DNA of 64,000 nucleotides from Saprospiraceae bacterium (GTDB lineage Bacteria > Bacteroidota > Bacteroidia > Chitinophagales > Saprospiraceae): contig JAIYCH010000131.1 in assembly GCA_027488135.1 (NCBI GenBank), positions 62,001 through 126,000 on the forward strand. Reading direction: 5' to 3'. Each line of letters starts with the position of its first letter. The first letter of the stretch is position 1. Below the pieces are notes generated by a model. The model was not told where the DNA came from and did not search any database. It saw only the letters and a list, made by a program, of their open reading frames with translations. The position numbers and the translations under genes are program-made. Shown here in pieces: positions 45,810-55,012 of the stretch.

Positions 45810-47084
45810 ATGAATTCGGAATTAAAGGTTTTTAAATTTGGTGGCGCATCCCTGAAAGATACAGCATCATTTTTAAATGTGGCAAATATTCTTAAAATTA
45901 AAACAGCTGACGTAGTCGTTCTCTCTGCCTCTGGAAAAATTACGGATAAACTTGAATCCTTAATACAGGCATATTATAAAAAATCGGCAGAGCAACAAGA
46001 CATCTGGCATGATATTAAATCTTATCATCTTGCTCTGGCAACTTCTCTTTTAGATAAAACAGACGAAGTTTTTGATGTTATCAATGATTTATTTGTTGAA
46101 ATAGACTGGGTATTAGACGAAGATCCCAGTGAAGATTTTAATTATTGTTATGACCAAATTATTGGCATTGGGGAATTATTATCTACCAGAATAATGCATG
46201 CATTGTTACTTAAGTTAAACATGAAAGCTGTTTGGATTGATGCACGTGATATAATTACTACTGATGATAATTACAGAGAGGGTTGGGTGTTTTGGAACGA
46301 AACTGATGTGAAATGTAAAAAGGTTATTGAACCTCATATTGCCAACGGTTCTTTTGTTGTTATTCCTGGATTTATAGGTTCTACCATAGATAATAATACG
46401 GTTTCTTTGGGTAGAGAAGGCTCCGATTATTCTGCTGCGATTCTGAGTCATTGTTTGAATGCTCATAGCTTGACTATTTGGAAAGATGTTGCAGGGGTAT
46501 ATAATGCCGATCCAAGATTTTTTACCGATGCTGTTTTATTACCCGTTATCTCCTATCAGGAGGCTATTGAAATGACCTACTACGGAGCAAAAGTGATTCA
46601 CCTTAAAACCATTAAACCGCTACAAGCTAAAAATATACCACTCAAAGTAAAATCTTTTATTCAGCCAGAGCTAGAAGGTACTTTTTTTGGCGGAGATGAA
46701 AAAGTTAATTTTCCTCCCATCATTATTAAAGAGTCAAGTCAGATTTTACTGACTATTGAACCAAAAGATTACTCTTTTATAGCAGAAAAGGATTTAGCAT
46801 TTATATTTAATATTTTTCATGAAATTGGTTTTCAGGTTAATTTTATGCAAAATACAGGTCTTCATCTTTGTATCTGCGGAAGTTGTCCATTTTTTGATGC
46901 CAATCAATTAGAACTGATGCTACAACCTAATTTTGCCGTTAGTATTCAAAATAATTGTAACTTAATGACCATAAGGCATTATACAAATGAATTGAAAATC
47001 AAAATGATGGAAAATGTGCAGGTTTTAGTCGTCGGCGATGTAAATGGTACTTTTCAAATTATTTACCTGGATATTGCAAAGTGA
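45810..47084 (+). CDS. lysC: Aspartate kinase
   Basis: This enzyme phosphorylates aspartate, the first step toward lysine, threonine and methionine. It is monofunctional, 424 aa, with KFGGAS at 9-14, the kinase signature SLGREGSDYSAA and WKDVAGVYNADPR. C-terminal ACT-type regions follow (IIKESSQILLTIEPK, FNIFHEIGFQVN), so feedback control is expected. It is the first gene of an operon running to anmK. Its TGA overlaps the tilS GTG start by 4 bases. Confidence 0.92.
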   Translation: MNSELKVFKFGGASLKDTASFLNVANILKIKTADVVVLSASGKITDKLESLIQAYYKKSAEQQDIWHDIKSYHLALATSLLDKTDEVFDVINDLFVEIDWVLDEDPSEDFNYCYDQIIGIGELLSTRIMHALLLKLNMKAVWIDARDIITTDDNYREGWVFWNETDVKCKKVIEPHIANGSFVVIPGFIGSTIDNNTVSLGREGSDYSAAILSHCLNAHSLTIWKDVAGVYNADPRFFTDAVLLPVISYQEAIEMTYYGAKVIHLKTIKPLQAKNIPLKVKSFIQPELEGTFFGGDEKVNFPPIIIKESSQILLTIEPKDYSFIAEKDLAFIFNIFHEIGFQVNFMQNTGLHLCICGSCPFFDANQLELMLQPNFAVSIQNNCNLMTIRHYTNELKIKMMENVQVLVVGDVNGTFQIIYLDIAK

Positions 47085-48448
47085 GAAAGTTACTTCTGGA
47101 ATCTTCTTTTTTAGATAGTCTTAAACAGCTCGTAAATAGCGATTTATCGGAAAAATCTTTCCTATTAGGGGTTAGTGGTGGGGGTGATTCAATGTGCCTT
47201 GCTAATTTGTTCCTACATTCTGGACTAAATTTTAGTCTAATCCATATTAATTATTCTCTCAGGGGTAATGAATCTGACGAGGATATGAATTTTGTAACTA
47301 CCTGGGCTAAAAATCATGATATTCGTTGTTTTGTGAAGGTCATAGACACACCTTCTATTTTAACTAATCAAGGGGGGAATTTACAACAAATAGCAAGGGA
47401 TTTTCGGTATTCCTTTTTCGAAGAAACCAGATTAAAATACCATTTCGATTTTATTTGTACCGCTCATCATGCCTCCGATTGGTTAGAAACGGTTATTTTT
47501 AATGTCTTAAGAGGCGGTTTTCTAAATGCCCTTATTGGCATACCTGGTATAAATGGAGCTATTTTACGTCCTCTTTTATCTTTCCCTAAAAAGGAAATTA
47601 ATGACTTTCTCGTTCAAAATGATATACCTTTTCGCACCGATTCAAGTAATTACAAACTTATATATCATAGAAATTTAATTAGGCATCAAATTATACCAGC
47701 TTTAAATAAAATTAATCCTTCTTTATTATCTACTTTTTTGAAAAATAAGAAGATTTGGTTAGAATTGATACATATTAAGAATGATTTCGTTGCTAATGAG
47801 TCTAATAAATTGGTAATAAATTTAACTAAAAATGAATTACTTATAGATATTGATGGTTTAAATGCCTGTATTGCACCCATAACTTTTTTATATGAAATAT
47901 TAAGTCCTTTAGGATTTACTTCAAAAATGATTTATGAGGTCGTCGAAATGAAGGAAAAGTCCATTTCGAATGGTTCTGTTATGACACATAAAAATATTAA
48001 AATAATCAAGTTAGAAAAGTATTTTAGGATAATAAAGGAAATTGAACCTCCTGTAGTTGAACAAGAAATAGAGATACCAAAAAACGGAAAGGTCGAATAC
48101 GCTAAGGGTAGAAGCATTCAAATAAAGAATAGTAGTATAATTCCTGAAAATTTAAATCAGGGCACTGAAAAAATTATCGTGGATGTAAAAAAAATAATTT
48201 TTCCATTGTATGTAAGAAAATGGCGAAGTGGAGATTTTTTTTACCCAATAAACATGAATAATCAGCGAAAAAAACTTCAAGATTATCTCACTGACAAAAA
48301 GATGGATAAACTTAAAAAAGAAGAGGTGTATCTTCTTGTTGATGCCAATAATCAAATTATTTGGGTCATTGGTTTAAGACAAGATAATAGGTGTAAGATT
48401 GATTCAAATACCGAACATATCCTTATATTTGAGTACAAAATAAATTAA
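47081..48448 (+). CDS. tilS: tRNA(Ile)-lysidine synthetase
   Basis: TilS adds lysine to C34 of tRNA(Ile2) so that it reads AUA. The 455 aa protein has the PP-loop SGGGDS (32-37), HINYSLRGNESDED, and TAHHASDWLETVIFNVLRGG. The DSSNYKLIYHRNLIRHQIIP block is a TilS signature. The C-terminal domain (PLYVRKWRSGDFFYPINMNNQRKKLQDYLTDKK) is present. The start is GTG, sharing four bases (GTGA) with the aspartate kinase stop, a sign of translational coupling. Confidence 0.94.
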   Translation: MRKLLLESSFLDSLKQLVNSDLSEKSFLLGVSGGGDSMCLANLFLHSGLNFSLIHINYSLRGNESDEDMNFVTTWAKNHDIRCFVKVIDTPSILTNQGGNLQQIARDFRYSFFEETRLKYHFDFICTAHHASDWLETVIFNVLRGGFLNALIGIPGINGAILRPLLSFPKKEINDFLVQNDIPFRTDSSNYKLIYHRNLIRHQIIPALNKINPSLLSTFLKNKKIWLELIHIKNDFVANESNKLVINLTKNELLIDIDGLNACIAPITFLYEILSPLGFTSKMIYEVVEMKEKSISNGSVMTHKNIKIIKLEKYFRIIKEIEPPVVEQEIEIPKNGKVEYAKGRSIQIKNSSIIPENLNQGTEKIIVDVKKIIFPLYVRKWRSGDFFYPINMNNQRKKLQDYLTDKKMDKLKKEEVYLLVDANNQIIWVIGLRQDNRCKIDSNTEHILIFEYKIN

Positions 48449-48449
48449 C

Positions 48450-49499
48450 ATGAGAATTATTATCCTTTCAATCATTAGCACATTTTTATATATAAATTCT
48501 ATGTCCGCCCAAGGTAGTGACACTAAGCAAAACGGTTTAGTAGTTAAATTATCAGCTACCTGGTGTCCTGTTTGTTCTGGTGCAGCCTGGAATTCTTATA
48601 ACTCGCTTTTAAATAATGTGAAAAATAATGCCTTTTATTTTACGGCACATTCAAGTTCAACCTCAAGACTTTTCTCTCAAACTGGCTCTGATATCATAAG
48701 AAACTTTGATCAATCTGCTTATCAACCAGCTTTTTATCTAAATGGTCTAAATAAGGGTTCAGGGGGATCCGTAACCGAAAGGGAAATCAAAAATGCTATT
48801 GAAGATGATGTAACTAAAGAGCCGTCGGCGCTAATGAAAACAGTCGCAAGAGCTACGGGAAATACAAGTATTAAAGCACAGGTTACCCTTACTTTCCCCA
48901 AGTTGATGACAGGTAACTATACTATGGGGCTATATTTGGTTGAAAAGGTGGTTAAAGAAATTCAAGCTGGGTTATCAGGCACCGTTGAACACAAAAATGT
49001 GCTTAGAAATTCATTCTTTACTCAAAGTTTTGGTGAAGATCTTCCTGGTACTTCTTTTTCAGCAGGGTATTCAAAAACTATTTCTGGTACCATCAATCTA
49101 CCCGCTAATTCGCAGGCTGCCAATTTTGAAGTAATAGCTGTTTTATGGAAAAAAAATGGGGTAAAATATGATTTTGTTAATGTCCACGGAACTTCTGATA
49201 TGGCGGGGGTACTAACGAATATTTCTGAAAAGGTAGATGAAAACTTTAAGTTTATAGTAACAAACGCTACAGTAAACGACATTGAGTTTCAATTCTCCAA
49301 CCTTTCGCTTCCTTTAAGTGGGGTTACCGTACAATTAAGAGATATATTAGGTAGAACGATTAAACAGGAAAGAGGTGTTCAGTTTTCAAAAGATTCTCAA
49401 AAAATGCATTTTTCTAACCTAAATTTAACTCCTGGTGCCTATATTATTTCTTTTGAATCTAGAGAATTTCTTATTTCAAGAAAGGTTATGGTGAAATGA
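48450..49499 (+). CDS. Omp28-like thioredoxin-fold protein, T9SS cargo
   Basis: This is a 349 aa exported protein. A signal peptide ends around MSAQG. A thioredoxin-fold N-terminus carries a CxxC pair (C39, C42 in WCPVC), followed by Omp28-type sequence. The last 80 or so residues are a type A T9SS sorting domain (VTNATVNDIEFQFSNLSLPL..., GAYIISFES, RKVMVK), so it should cross the outer membrane by type IX secretion. The CxxC suggests disulfide or redox activity outside the cell. One base separates it from tilS, and its stop overlaps the next gene's ATG. Confidence 0.82.
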   Translation: MRIIILSIISTFLYINSMSAQGSDTKQNGLVVKLSATWCPVCSGAAWNSYNSLLNNVKNNAFYFTAHSSSTSRLFSQTGSDIIRNFDQSAYQPAFYLNGLNKGSGGSVTEREIKNAIEDDVTKEPSALMKTVARATGNTSIKAQVTLTFPKLMTGNYTMGLYLVEKVVKEIQAGLSGTVEHKNVLRNSFFTQSFGEDLPGTSFSAGYSKTISGTINLPANSQAANFEVIAVLWKKNGVKYDFVNVHGTSDMAGVLTNISEKVDENFKFIVTNATVNDIEFQFSNLSLPLSGVTVQLRDILGRTIKQERGVQFSKDSQKMHFSNLNLTPGAYIISFESREFLISRKVMVK

Positions 49500-49960
49500 G
49501 TGTATGGCTTGATATAGATTTACTTCAGGTTCAGCCGTTCATTAAAATTAGAAAAAATCCAAAGGGAAATGAAATTTTTGATATTGTAAGAAAAAAATGG
49601 CTCATCCTTCAACCCGAAGAATGGGTCAGACAATTAATGGTGTCTTACTTGTCTATAGAACTTCATTTTCCATTAAACCATTTTTCTATTGAAAAAGGAG
49701 TATCTAAAGGTCTGAAAAAGGGTAGGTGGGATGTATTAATTTTTGACTATTCTATGAAGCCATTTTTGTTGATAGAATGTAAGTCTCCAAATATATCTTT
49801 AACAGAAGATGTTATTTACCAGGCCTCAGTATATAATATTGAGTTAAAAGCCCCTTTTATTGCCGTAACCAATGGTTCAAAGACCAGTTGTTTTATGATT
49901 GATAAGGAAAATAATGGCTATACTTTTCTTACCGGCTTTCCGAGTTATCCTAACATGTAA
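49496..49960 (+). CDS. Stand-alone HsdR N-terminal-type nuclease domain protein
   Basis: This 154 aa protein matches only the N-terminal nuclease domain of type I restriction enzyme R subunits (HSDR_N). PD-(D/E)XK-type residues are intact: D79 (GRWDVLIFD) and E94/K96 (LLIECKSP), with a Q in a following helix (DVIYQASVYN). No helicase, HsdM or HsdS gene is nearby, so this is not a restriction system. A household role in an operon with tilS and anmK is more likely. ATGA overlap with the previous gene. Confidence 0.82.
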   Translation: MSVWLDIDLLQVQPFIKIRKNPKGNEIFDIVRKKWLILQPEEWVRQLMVSYLSIELHFPLNHFSIEKGVSKGLKKGRWDVLIFDYSMKPFLLIECKSPNISLTEDVIYQASVYNIELKAPFIAVTNGSKTSCFMIDKENNGYTFLTGFPSYPNM

Positions 49961-49969
49961 TGTTACCCT

Positions 49970-51160
49970 ATGAATGCGCAAATTGAAAAATTATACAATA
50001 TATCATCCTCAGATAAAAAGTGGATAATAGGCCTTATGTCTGGGACTTCATTAGATGGTTTGGATATTGCTCTTTGTCAGATAACCGGCGCTGGTATAAA
50101 AACTAAAGTAGAAGTCAAGCACTTCAAAACCTTTAGTTACTCTAATGAAGTTAAAGATAATATCCTTTCTGTTTTTGCAAGAAAAAATATTTCATTTGAG
50201 GCATTAACCCTTTTAAACCCATGGTTATCAAGGATTCATGCTGAAATGATTTTATCTGCCCTCAAGGAATGGAATATAAAACCTTCTGAAATAGATGTTA
50301 TAGCCAGCCATGGACAAACTGTATTTCATTCTCCTTTCAGACTTCATAAAAACAAAGAATTTGGGAATGCGACTTTTCAAATAGGTGATGGAGATCATAT
50401 TGCCGTTCATACGGGTATTATCACTGTAAGTGACTTTAGACAAAAGCATATTGCTGCAGGTGGAGAAGGAGCACCCTTAGCTTTATATGGCGATTGTTTA
50501 CTTTTTAATGAAATAGGCGTTCCTACTATTTTGTTAAATATTGGAGGTATTTCTAATTTTACTTATCTGCCTGGTAATGAAATTTTTAAAGGTGCTTTAG
50601 TAACGGATACTGGTCCAGGCAATACGCTTTTAGATGCTGTTATAAATAAGTTTTATCCTCATCTGTCCTTTGATTTGGATGGAAAAATTGCTTCGTCAGG
50701 AAAAATAAATTATGAAGTACTTAAGCTTTGGAAAAGTTTGCCCTTTTTTAGTGAATCTATTCCAAAAACAACCGGTCCGGAATTGTTTGAATACTCATTT
50801 CTCATCACTATGAGTAAAGAAAAATTAGGCGTCGATCTATATCCTCAAGACTTATTAGCCACATTAACGCTGTTAACTGCTGAAACAATCACTGATTGCA
50901 TAAAAAGAGAAGTACCAAATTGGAAGGAAACCCGAAAATTTGGAAGCGGAGGTGGGTGCCATAATAAGCTCCTCATGTCTCATATTCAGAGACTTTTACC
51001 TGGTTCAAATTTTTTAAATCCTTCCATTTTAGGTATTCCCGGTGATGCCAAGGAAGCCGTTCTTTTCGCCGTATTAGCTAATGAAACGCTTTCAGGGGGC
51101 AACACAAATTATGGGGATAACCCTTCAGTTTGTATGGGTAAAATTAGCTTTCCTTCCTAG
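49970..51160 (+). CDS. anmK: Anhydro-N-acetylmuramic acid kinase
   Basis: AnmK opens and phosphorylates 1,6-anhydro-MurNAc released during peptidoglycan recycling, giving MurNAc-6-phosphate. The 396 aa protein has the nucleotide loop GLMSGTSLDG (21-30), SHGQTVFHSP, the GGEGAPLALYGD block, and LNIGGISNFTYLPG. VTDTGPGNTLLDAV is also conserved. It is the last gene of the lysC operon (9-base gap). MltG, which makes anhydro ends, is encoded at 56.7-57.7 kb. Confidence 0.95.
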   Translation: MNAQIEKLYNISSSDKKWIIGLMSGTSLDGLDIALCQITGAGIKTKVEVKHFKTFSYSNEVKDNILSVFARKNISFEALTLLNPWLSRIHAEMILSALKEWNIKPSEIDVIASHGQTVFHSPFRLHKNKEFGNATFQIGDGDHIAVHTGIITVSDFRQKHIAAGGEGAPLALYGDCLLFNEIGVPTILLNIGGISNFTYLPGNEIFKGALVTDTGPGNTLLDAVINKFYPHLSFDLDGKIASSGKINYEVLKLWKSLPFFSESIPKTTGPELFEYSFLITMSKEKLGVDLYPQDLLATLTLLTAETITDCIKREVPNWKETRKFGSGGGCHNKLLMSHIQRLLPGSNFLNPSILGIPGDAKEAVLFAVLANETLSGGNTNYGDNPSVCMGKISFPS

Positions 51161-51161
51161 T

Positions 51162-52724
51162 TTATCGTTGTAAAACTATCTGCATGGTTTTATGTTGTAA
51201 GCCTTGCCTTAGGTGAACAAAATATATACCATTTGACAAATCACTTACATCCATTTGTAAATTTTGTTCTCCTGAATACATGCCATTCCATTTTTGTTGC
51301 TTGATGGTTTGTCCCTGACCATTCATTAAATGCAGATAACAATCTCCACCAACAGATTGAAAAGTCAGATTTATTGGTCCCCAGGTCGGATTAGGATATA
51401 GTTCAACAAACATAGGTAAAAGAACTTCATTTACGGGTGTAGCCGTTTGACAATTCTTAATAATTGGAAGCTTAACAAAATCGTTAAATATCAACTGTTT
51501 TACCTCATTTTCTTTAACCCCAAACCAATCCACCAATATAGAACCATAAATATTTCTAAAATCTATCTGCATGGACACACCAGCTTGAGAGGGTATTGGA
51601 TTGGGAATCTGTACATTCTCACCTGTTATCCTATTTTGAACACAAGTACCAAATAAAAATAAAGGTGCCGCATTACCGTGATCGGTTCCACCACTATTAT
51701 TTGATTGTATCTGCCTTCCAAATTCAGAGTAAGTCATTCCTACGACCCTATTGGAGAGATTTAACAATTCAAGGTCTTTTTGAAACGCTTCAATAGCAGT
51801 AGATAAACTACCTAGTAATTCAGCATGGGTACCTGTGGTGTTATCAGTAGAAATAGTTTGATTCGCATGAGTATCAAAACCACCAATTCTGGCAATATAT
51901 ACCTTACTTTTTAATCCTCCGGAAATAAGTAATGCAATGGATTTTAACTGAGTAGCCAGGCTATTATTGGTAGGATACGCGGCTAAATTTTTTCCCTTTT
52001 CTGCTGCTTTTTGAATTAATTTTGAATAGGCATTTGTTTGAAGAATTGATTTTTGCAGATATTTTAACTCTTCACCATAAGAAATTGATTCAAAGATTTC
52101 AGCGTCATTTTCTGCTAACGCCTTTAGGTTTTTAGGGTCATTTACAGCGATACCAAAATTTCCAGATGCACCTTCACAAGTTTGAGAAACCGTGCTGCCA
52201 ATGGTCAAAGCAAAGGGATCAGGATATTCAATAGAAGGATATTTCTCTGGAAATCCTGGATATTTTGAATCTAAGAATCTTCCAATCCATCCAGAGTTTA
52301 TATATTCATTTGATGTGGATGCACTATTCCAAATATCGGTTGACCTAAAGTGAGATCTATTTTGATTAGGATACCCAACGCTTTGTAAAACACCAAGTTT
52401 CTCCTCCTTATACAAAGTGGCAAGACCTGTCATCCTGCTATGTAGTCCTAATTTATCTGTAAGTTTCAGCACTTTTGACTCTGGCAAAGCAATATTAGAT
52501 CTTACGCGCATAAGTCCCTCATATTGATCTATAGGAATGACCATGTTTAATCCATCATTCCCACCATTCATCTGAATCAAAATTAATATTTTATCATCAA
52601 AAGGATCCATTCCTGATAAAAATGGCGACTCAGCTTGTGCGAAAATATCAAGGCCATTGAGTAAGAATGGTATAGTCAAACTAACGCCCGACTTCTTTAT
52701 AAAATGTCTTCTGTTCATCATCAT
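51162..52724 (-). CDS. DUF1501 protein with Tat signal and T9SS sorting domain
   Basis: This is a 520 aa protein of the DUF1501 (sulfatase-like fold) family. The N-terminus NRRHFIKKSGVSLTIP has a twin-arginine Tat signal. The C-terminus (ELYPNPTWGPINLTF..., SNGIYFVHLRQG, KTMQIVLQR) is a type A T9SS sorting domain, so the folded protein may be exported by Tat and then secreted by T9SS. Family landmarks in between include MNGGNDGLNMVIP and IGGFDTHANQ. It lies one base after the DUF1800 gene in the same operon. Function unknown. Confidence 0.85.
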   Translation of the reverse strand: MMMNRRHFIKKSGVSLTIPFLLNGLDIFAQAESPFLSGMDPFDDKILILIQMNGGNDGLNMVIPIDQYEGLMRVRSNIALPESKVLKLTDKLGLHSRMTGLATLYKEEKLGVLQSVGYPNQNRSHFRSTDIWNSASTSNEYINSGWIGRFLDSKYPGFPEKYPSIEYPDPFALTIGSTVSQTCEGASGNFGIAVNDPKNLKALAENDAEIFESISYGEELKYLQKSILQTNAYSKLIQKAAEKGKNLAAYPTNNSLATQLKSIALLISGGLKSKVYIARIGGFDTHANQTISTDNTTGTHAELLGSLSTAIEAFQKDLELLNLSNRVVGMTYSEFGRQIQSNNSGGTDHGNAAPLFLFGTCVQNRITGENVQIPNPIPSQAGVSMQIDFRNIYGSILVDWFGVKENEVKQLIFNDFVKLPIIKNCQTATPVNEVLLPMFVELYPNPTWGPINLTFQSVGGDCYLHLMNGQGQTIKQQKWNGMYSGEQNLQMDVSDLSNGIYFVHLRQGLQHKTMQIVLQR

Positions 52725-52725
52725 A

Positions 52726-54336
52726 CTAGCTTAAATAATTTTCAGGCATAGTTAACATGGCCTTAATAAGATTTCTTACTTTAGATTCTAATGCAGCCTT
52801 AATGGATACATTCGTTGGGTTTTTTAAATAGGCTTCGTATTGTTCCTCCCATTCGTAGTCAGGTGCACCGGGTAGAATCAGTGTTTTTAGATCAATGATT
52901 TGATTTTGTGTTAGCCCGAAAGGGAATAAAAATTCGCCCAGTTCCTTGATTAGAAGGTTAGGATCTTTTACCTTCTTCATATTACCAATGAATGCCAAAA
53001 CATCTATTTGATATTTTATGGTATTGTATGTTAATCCACTTCCTGCCAATGAATTGGTATAACTCATTCTGGCATTCAAAGTAGTAGCATTAATCCAAAT
53101 TCTATAAAAACTAGGTTCCTGGTAATAAGCTTTCCAACCTGAGACATCGGGCGGATAAAAATATTCCATTTGTTGACCACCAATATTTCTAATGATGGAT
53201 TGAAGTGAAAGTGTTCTTTTGTTATTATCAGTAGGTAAAACAAATTGGGTTTGTCTCAATAAGCCAATACTAAAATCTATGGGATTTTTAATCATATTTC
53301 CCCGGTTTGCCATATCGAAGAAATGCTCACTATTCAATAAAGCCCTTAACACCGGTTTAATTTCAAATTTTTCTGCAATAAATAATTCCGACAGAGGTTG
53401 GATAATATTCATCTCTACATCGGCACTTATTTTGTAATAAACAAAATATCTGTATAGTTTTCGACAGATAAATTTAGCTACTTCTGGTTTAGTGAAAATG
53501 ATATTAATTAAGGTTTTATATTCATTTTCATTTTCGTTAACTATTTTTATTGAATTAAATCTATGGGATAGCTGTTTTGTGGTGGAATCATGTCTATTGA
53601 CATTAAAACTACTTTGTATAACCGTAGCTGTTCTTGAATAATATCCTTGATCTGTCCAGCCAGTTAAGCATTTTGCCATTTCCTTGATATCAACCTCTGT
53701 ATATGTGGTGTAATCTCCTGGTCCTGCTATGGCTCCTTTGCCTATAGTAAATAATTCTAACAATTCTCTGGCAAAATTTTCATTAGGCGAACCTTTTGAA
53801 TTTTGATTTCCATTTAAATACCTTAACATTGCTGGATTAATAGTCATCAGATATACCAAATTTTTGAAATTCTTCAGACCATTATTTCTCAATAACCGAA
53901 TGTAATCATACATGTATTTTGGGTCTGAAACTGTGCCCAAATCAATTGGAAAGTGATTGTGCCAAAACAGCGTTATTTTTTCCCTGATGGATATTCCCTC
54001 AGTTAAAAGAACCTCCGCATTCCAGGCTCGGAGACTCGAGGTTCTATAATTTATACTATCCTGGGTATCATTATATGGTGCATTAACCCAAGAAGCACCC
54101 ATGAGTACATGAGGGTCTTTTTCAAAAATATAATTAATGGGTGGTGGGACATCTGGTTGATCTTCAAAAAGTAAATCTAATGACCTTTTTAATCCTTTTG
54201 AAATAACTGTATTCATTGACTCAGTGTTCGGTCCAATAGTAGCTCTTCTGAGTAAATGCAAGGCCTCTCCTTTTCCCCATTTTCCTGAATATGGGTTTAA
54301 AGAAGCACCTGATTCTTCTTCTTGAGTGGATTTCAT
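52726..54336 (-). CDS. DUF1800 protein
   Basis: This is a 536 aa protein of the DUF1800 family, which nearly always pairs with DUF1501, as here (1-base gap). Typical features are LHLLRRATIGP at the start, ITLFWHNHFPI, NFARELLELFTIGKG, and a C-terminal helical region ending in LTMPENYLS. The ATG at 54336 is chosen over 54369; no clear signal peptide is visible with it, although some starts are ambiguous. The function of the pair is unknown. Confidence 0.83.
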   Translation of the reverse strand: MKSTQEEESGASLNPYSGKWGKGEALHLLRRATIGPNTESMNTVISKGLKRSLDLLFEDQPDVPPPINYIFEKDPHVLMGASWVNAPYNDTQDSINYRTSSLRAWNAEVLLTEGISIREKITLFWHNHFPIDLGTVSDPKYMYDYIRLLRNNGLKNFKNLVYLMTINPAMLRYLNGNQNSKGSPNENFARELLELFTIGKGAIAGPGDYTTYTEVDIKEMAKCLTGWTDQGYYSRTATVIQSSFNVNRHDSTTKQLSHRFNSIKIVNENENEYKTLINIIFTKPEVAKFICRKLYRYFVYYKISADVEMNIIQPLSELFIAEKFEIKPVLRALLNSEHFFDMANRGNMIKNPIDFSIGLLRQTQFVLPTDNNKRTLSLQSIIRNIGGQQMEYFYPPDVSGWKAYYQEPSFYRIWINATTLNARMSYTNSLAGSGLTYNTIKYQIDVLAFIGNMKKVKDPNLLIKELGEFLFPFGLTQNQIIDLKTLILPGAPDYEWEEQYEAYLKNPTNVSIKAALESKVRNLIKAMLTMPENYLS

Positions 54337-54493
54337 TTGGCTTAATTTAATGAGAAATATGGAATGCAATGTATCAAAAACCTGAAATAACGGTGTAAAT
54401 TATACCGAAATAATAAACAACAACATAAATATATTAAAGTTAGATATTTTTTATAAAAGTTTTGATATATTTCGGAAAACAATTATTTATTTT

Positions 54494-54985
54494 ATGATAA
54501 AAGGATGTATTTTTAATTTAATCGATGTTGTATTAAAAGAAGTTTCAAATGATGATGGCCTGGACCCTAAATTAATTACGCCAGATCATCTAATGGATGG
54601 TTTTTTAGTTTTTTTGAAGGAGCTGAAAAACAAGGGAATTCAAATAGCTGTTGTTTCCCATAATCCTTTATTAAAAGAAATTTTAGATAGACTTAGAATT
54701 ACTCATTTAATAAACAATTACTTTATAAGTAATTCGAAGGTAAGTTTAAGTACAGCAACAAATATTTACACGTTAGCTGCAACTTCTCTTCAATTAAACC
54801 CAAATGAACTTTTGGTATTTAAATCATCTGAAACATCAGATGATTTATATCTACTTGAAACATTTAATGTGGTTTGTGTCGGTTCAAAAGAGGTGAAAAA
54901 TGCATCTTTTTATCAAATACCTGATTTTTCTTCCCTTAAATTTAATGAATTGATTATCTACGTTACAAATATTAGTCAAAATTAG
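54494..54985 (+). CDS. Degenerate HAD-superfamily protein, probably inactive
   Basis: This 163 aa protein has the fold pattern of a HAD phosphatase of the beta-phosphoglucomutase type, but the catalytic motifs are missing. Motif I should be FDLDG and here reads CIFNLIDVVL, with N8 in place of the nucleophile and no second Asp. The motif II serine is kept (AVVSHNP). The motif IV acidic pair is replaced by VFKSSETSD. It is likely a non-catalytic or binding protein. Divergent from DUF1800, 157-base gap. The family assignment is moderate. Confidence 0.6.
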   Translation: MIKGCIFNLIDVVLKEVSNDDGLDPKLITPDHLMDGFLVFLKELKNKGIQIAVVSHNPLLKEILDRLRITHLINNYFISNSKVSLSTATNIYTLAATSLQLNPNELLVFKSSETSDDLYLLETFNVVCVGSKEVKNASFYQIPDFSSLKFNELIIYVTNISQN

Positions 54986-54987
54986 TC

Positions 54988-54995
54988 TAATTTTG
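54988..54995 (+). promoter_or_regulatory. Putative -7 box (TAATTTTG) for the lipoprotein gene at 55013
   Basis: A full TAnnTTTG match 18 bases before the ATG, beginning 2 bases past the previous stop. No -33 TTG found. Confidence 0.35.
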
Positions 54996-55012
54996 CACTA
55001 AAATATTCATTT

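Noticed and set aside
49496-49960. A restriction-modification locus around the HsdR-N-type gene
   Set aside because: No methylase, specificity subunit or helicase part is present; the protein is a lone nuclease domain in a housekeeping operon.
54391-54407. Imperfect palindrome CGGTGTAA-A-TTATACCG near the DUF1800 start
   Set aside because: One-base centre with a wobble pair; too short and imperfect to claim a regulator site.
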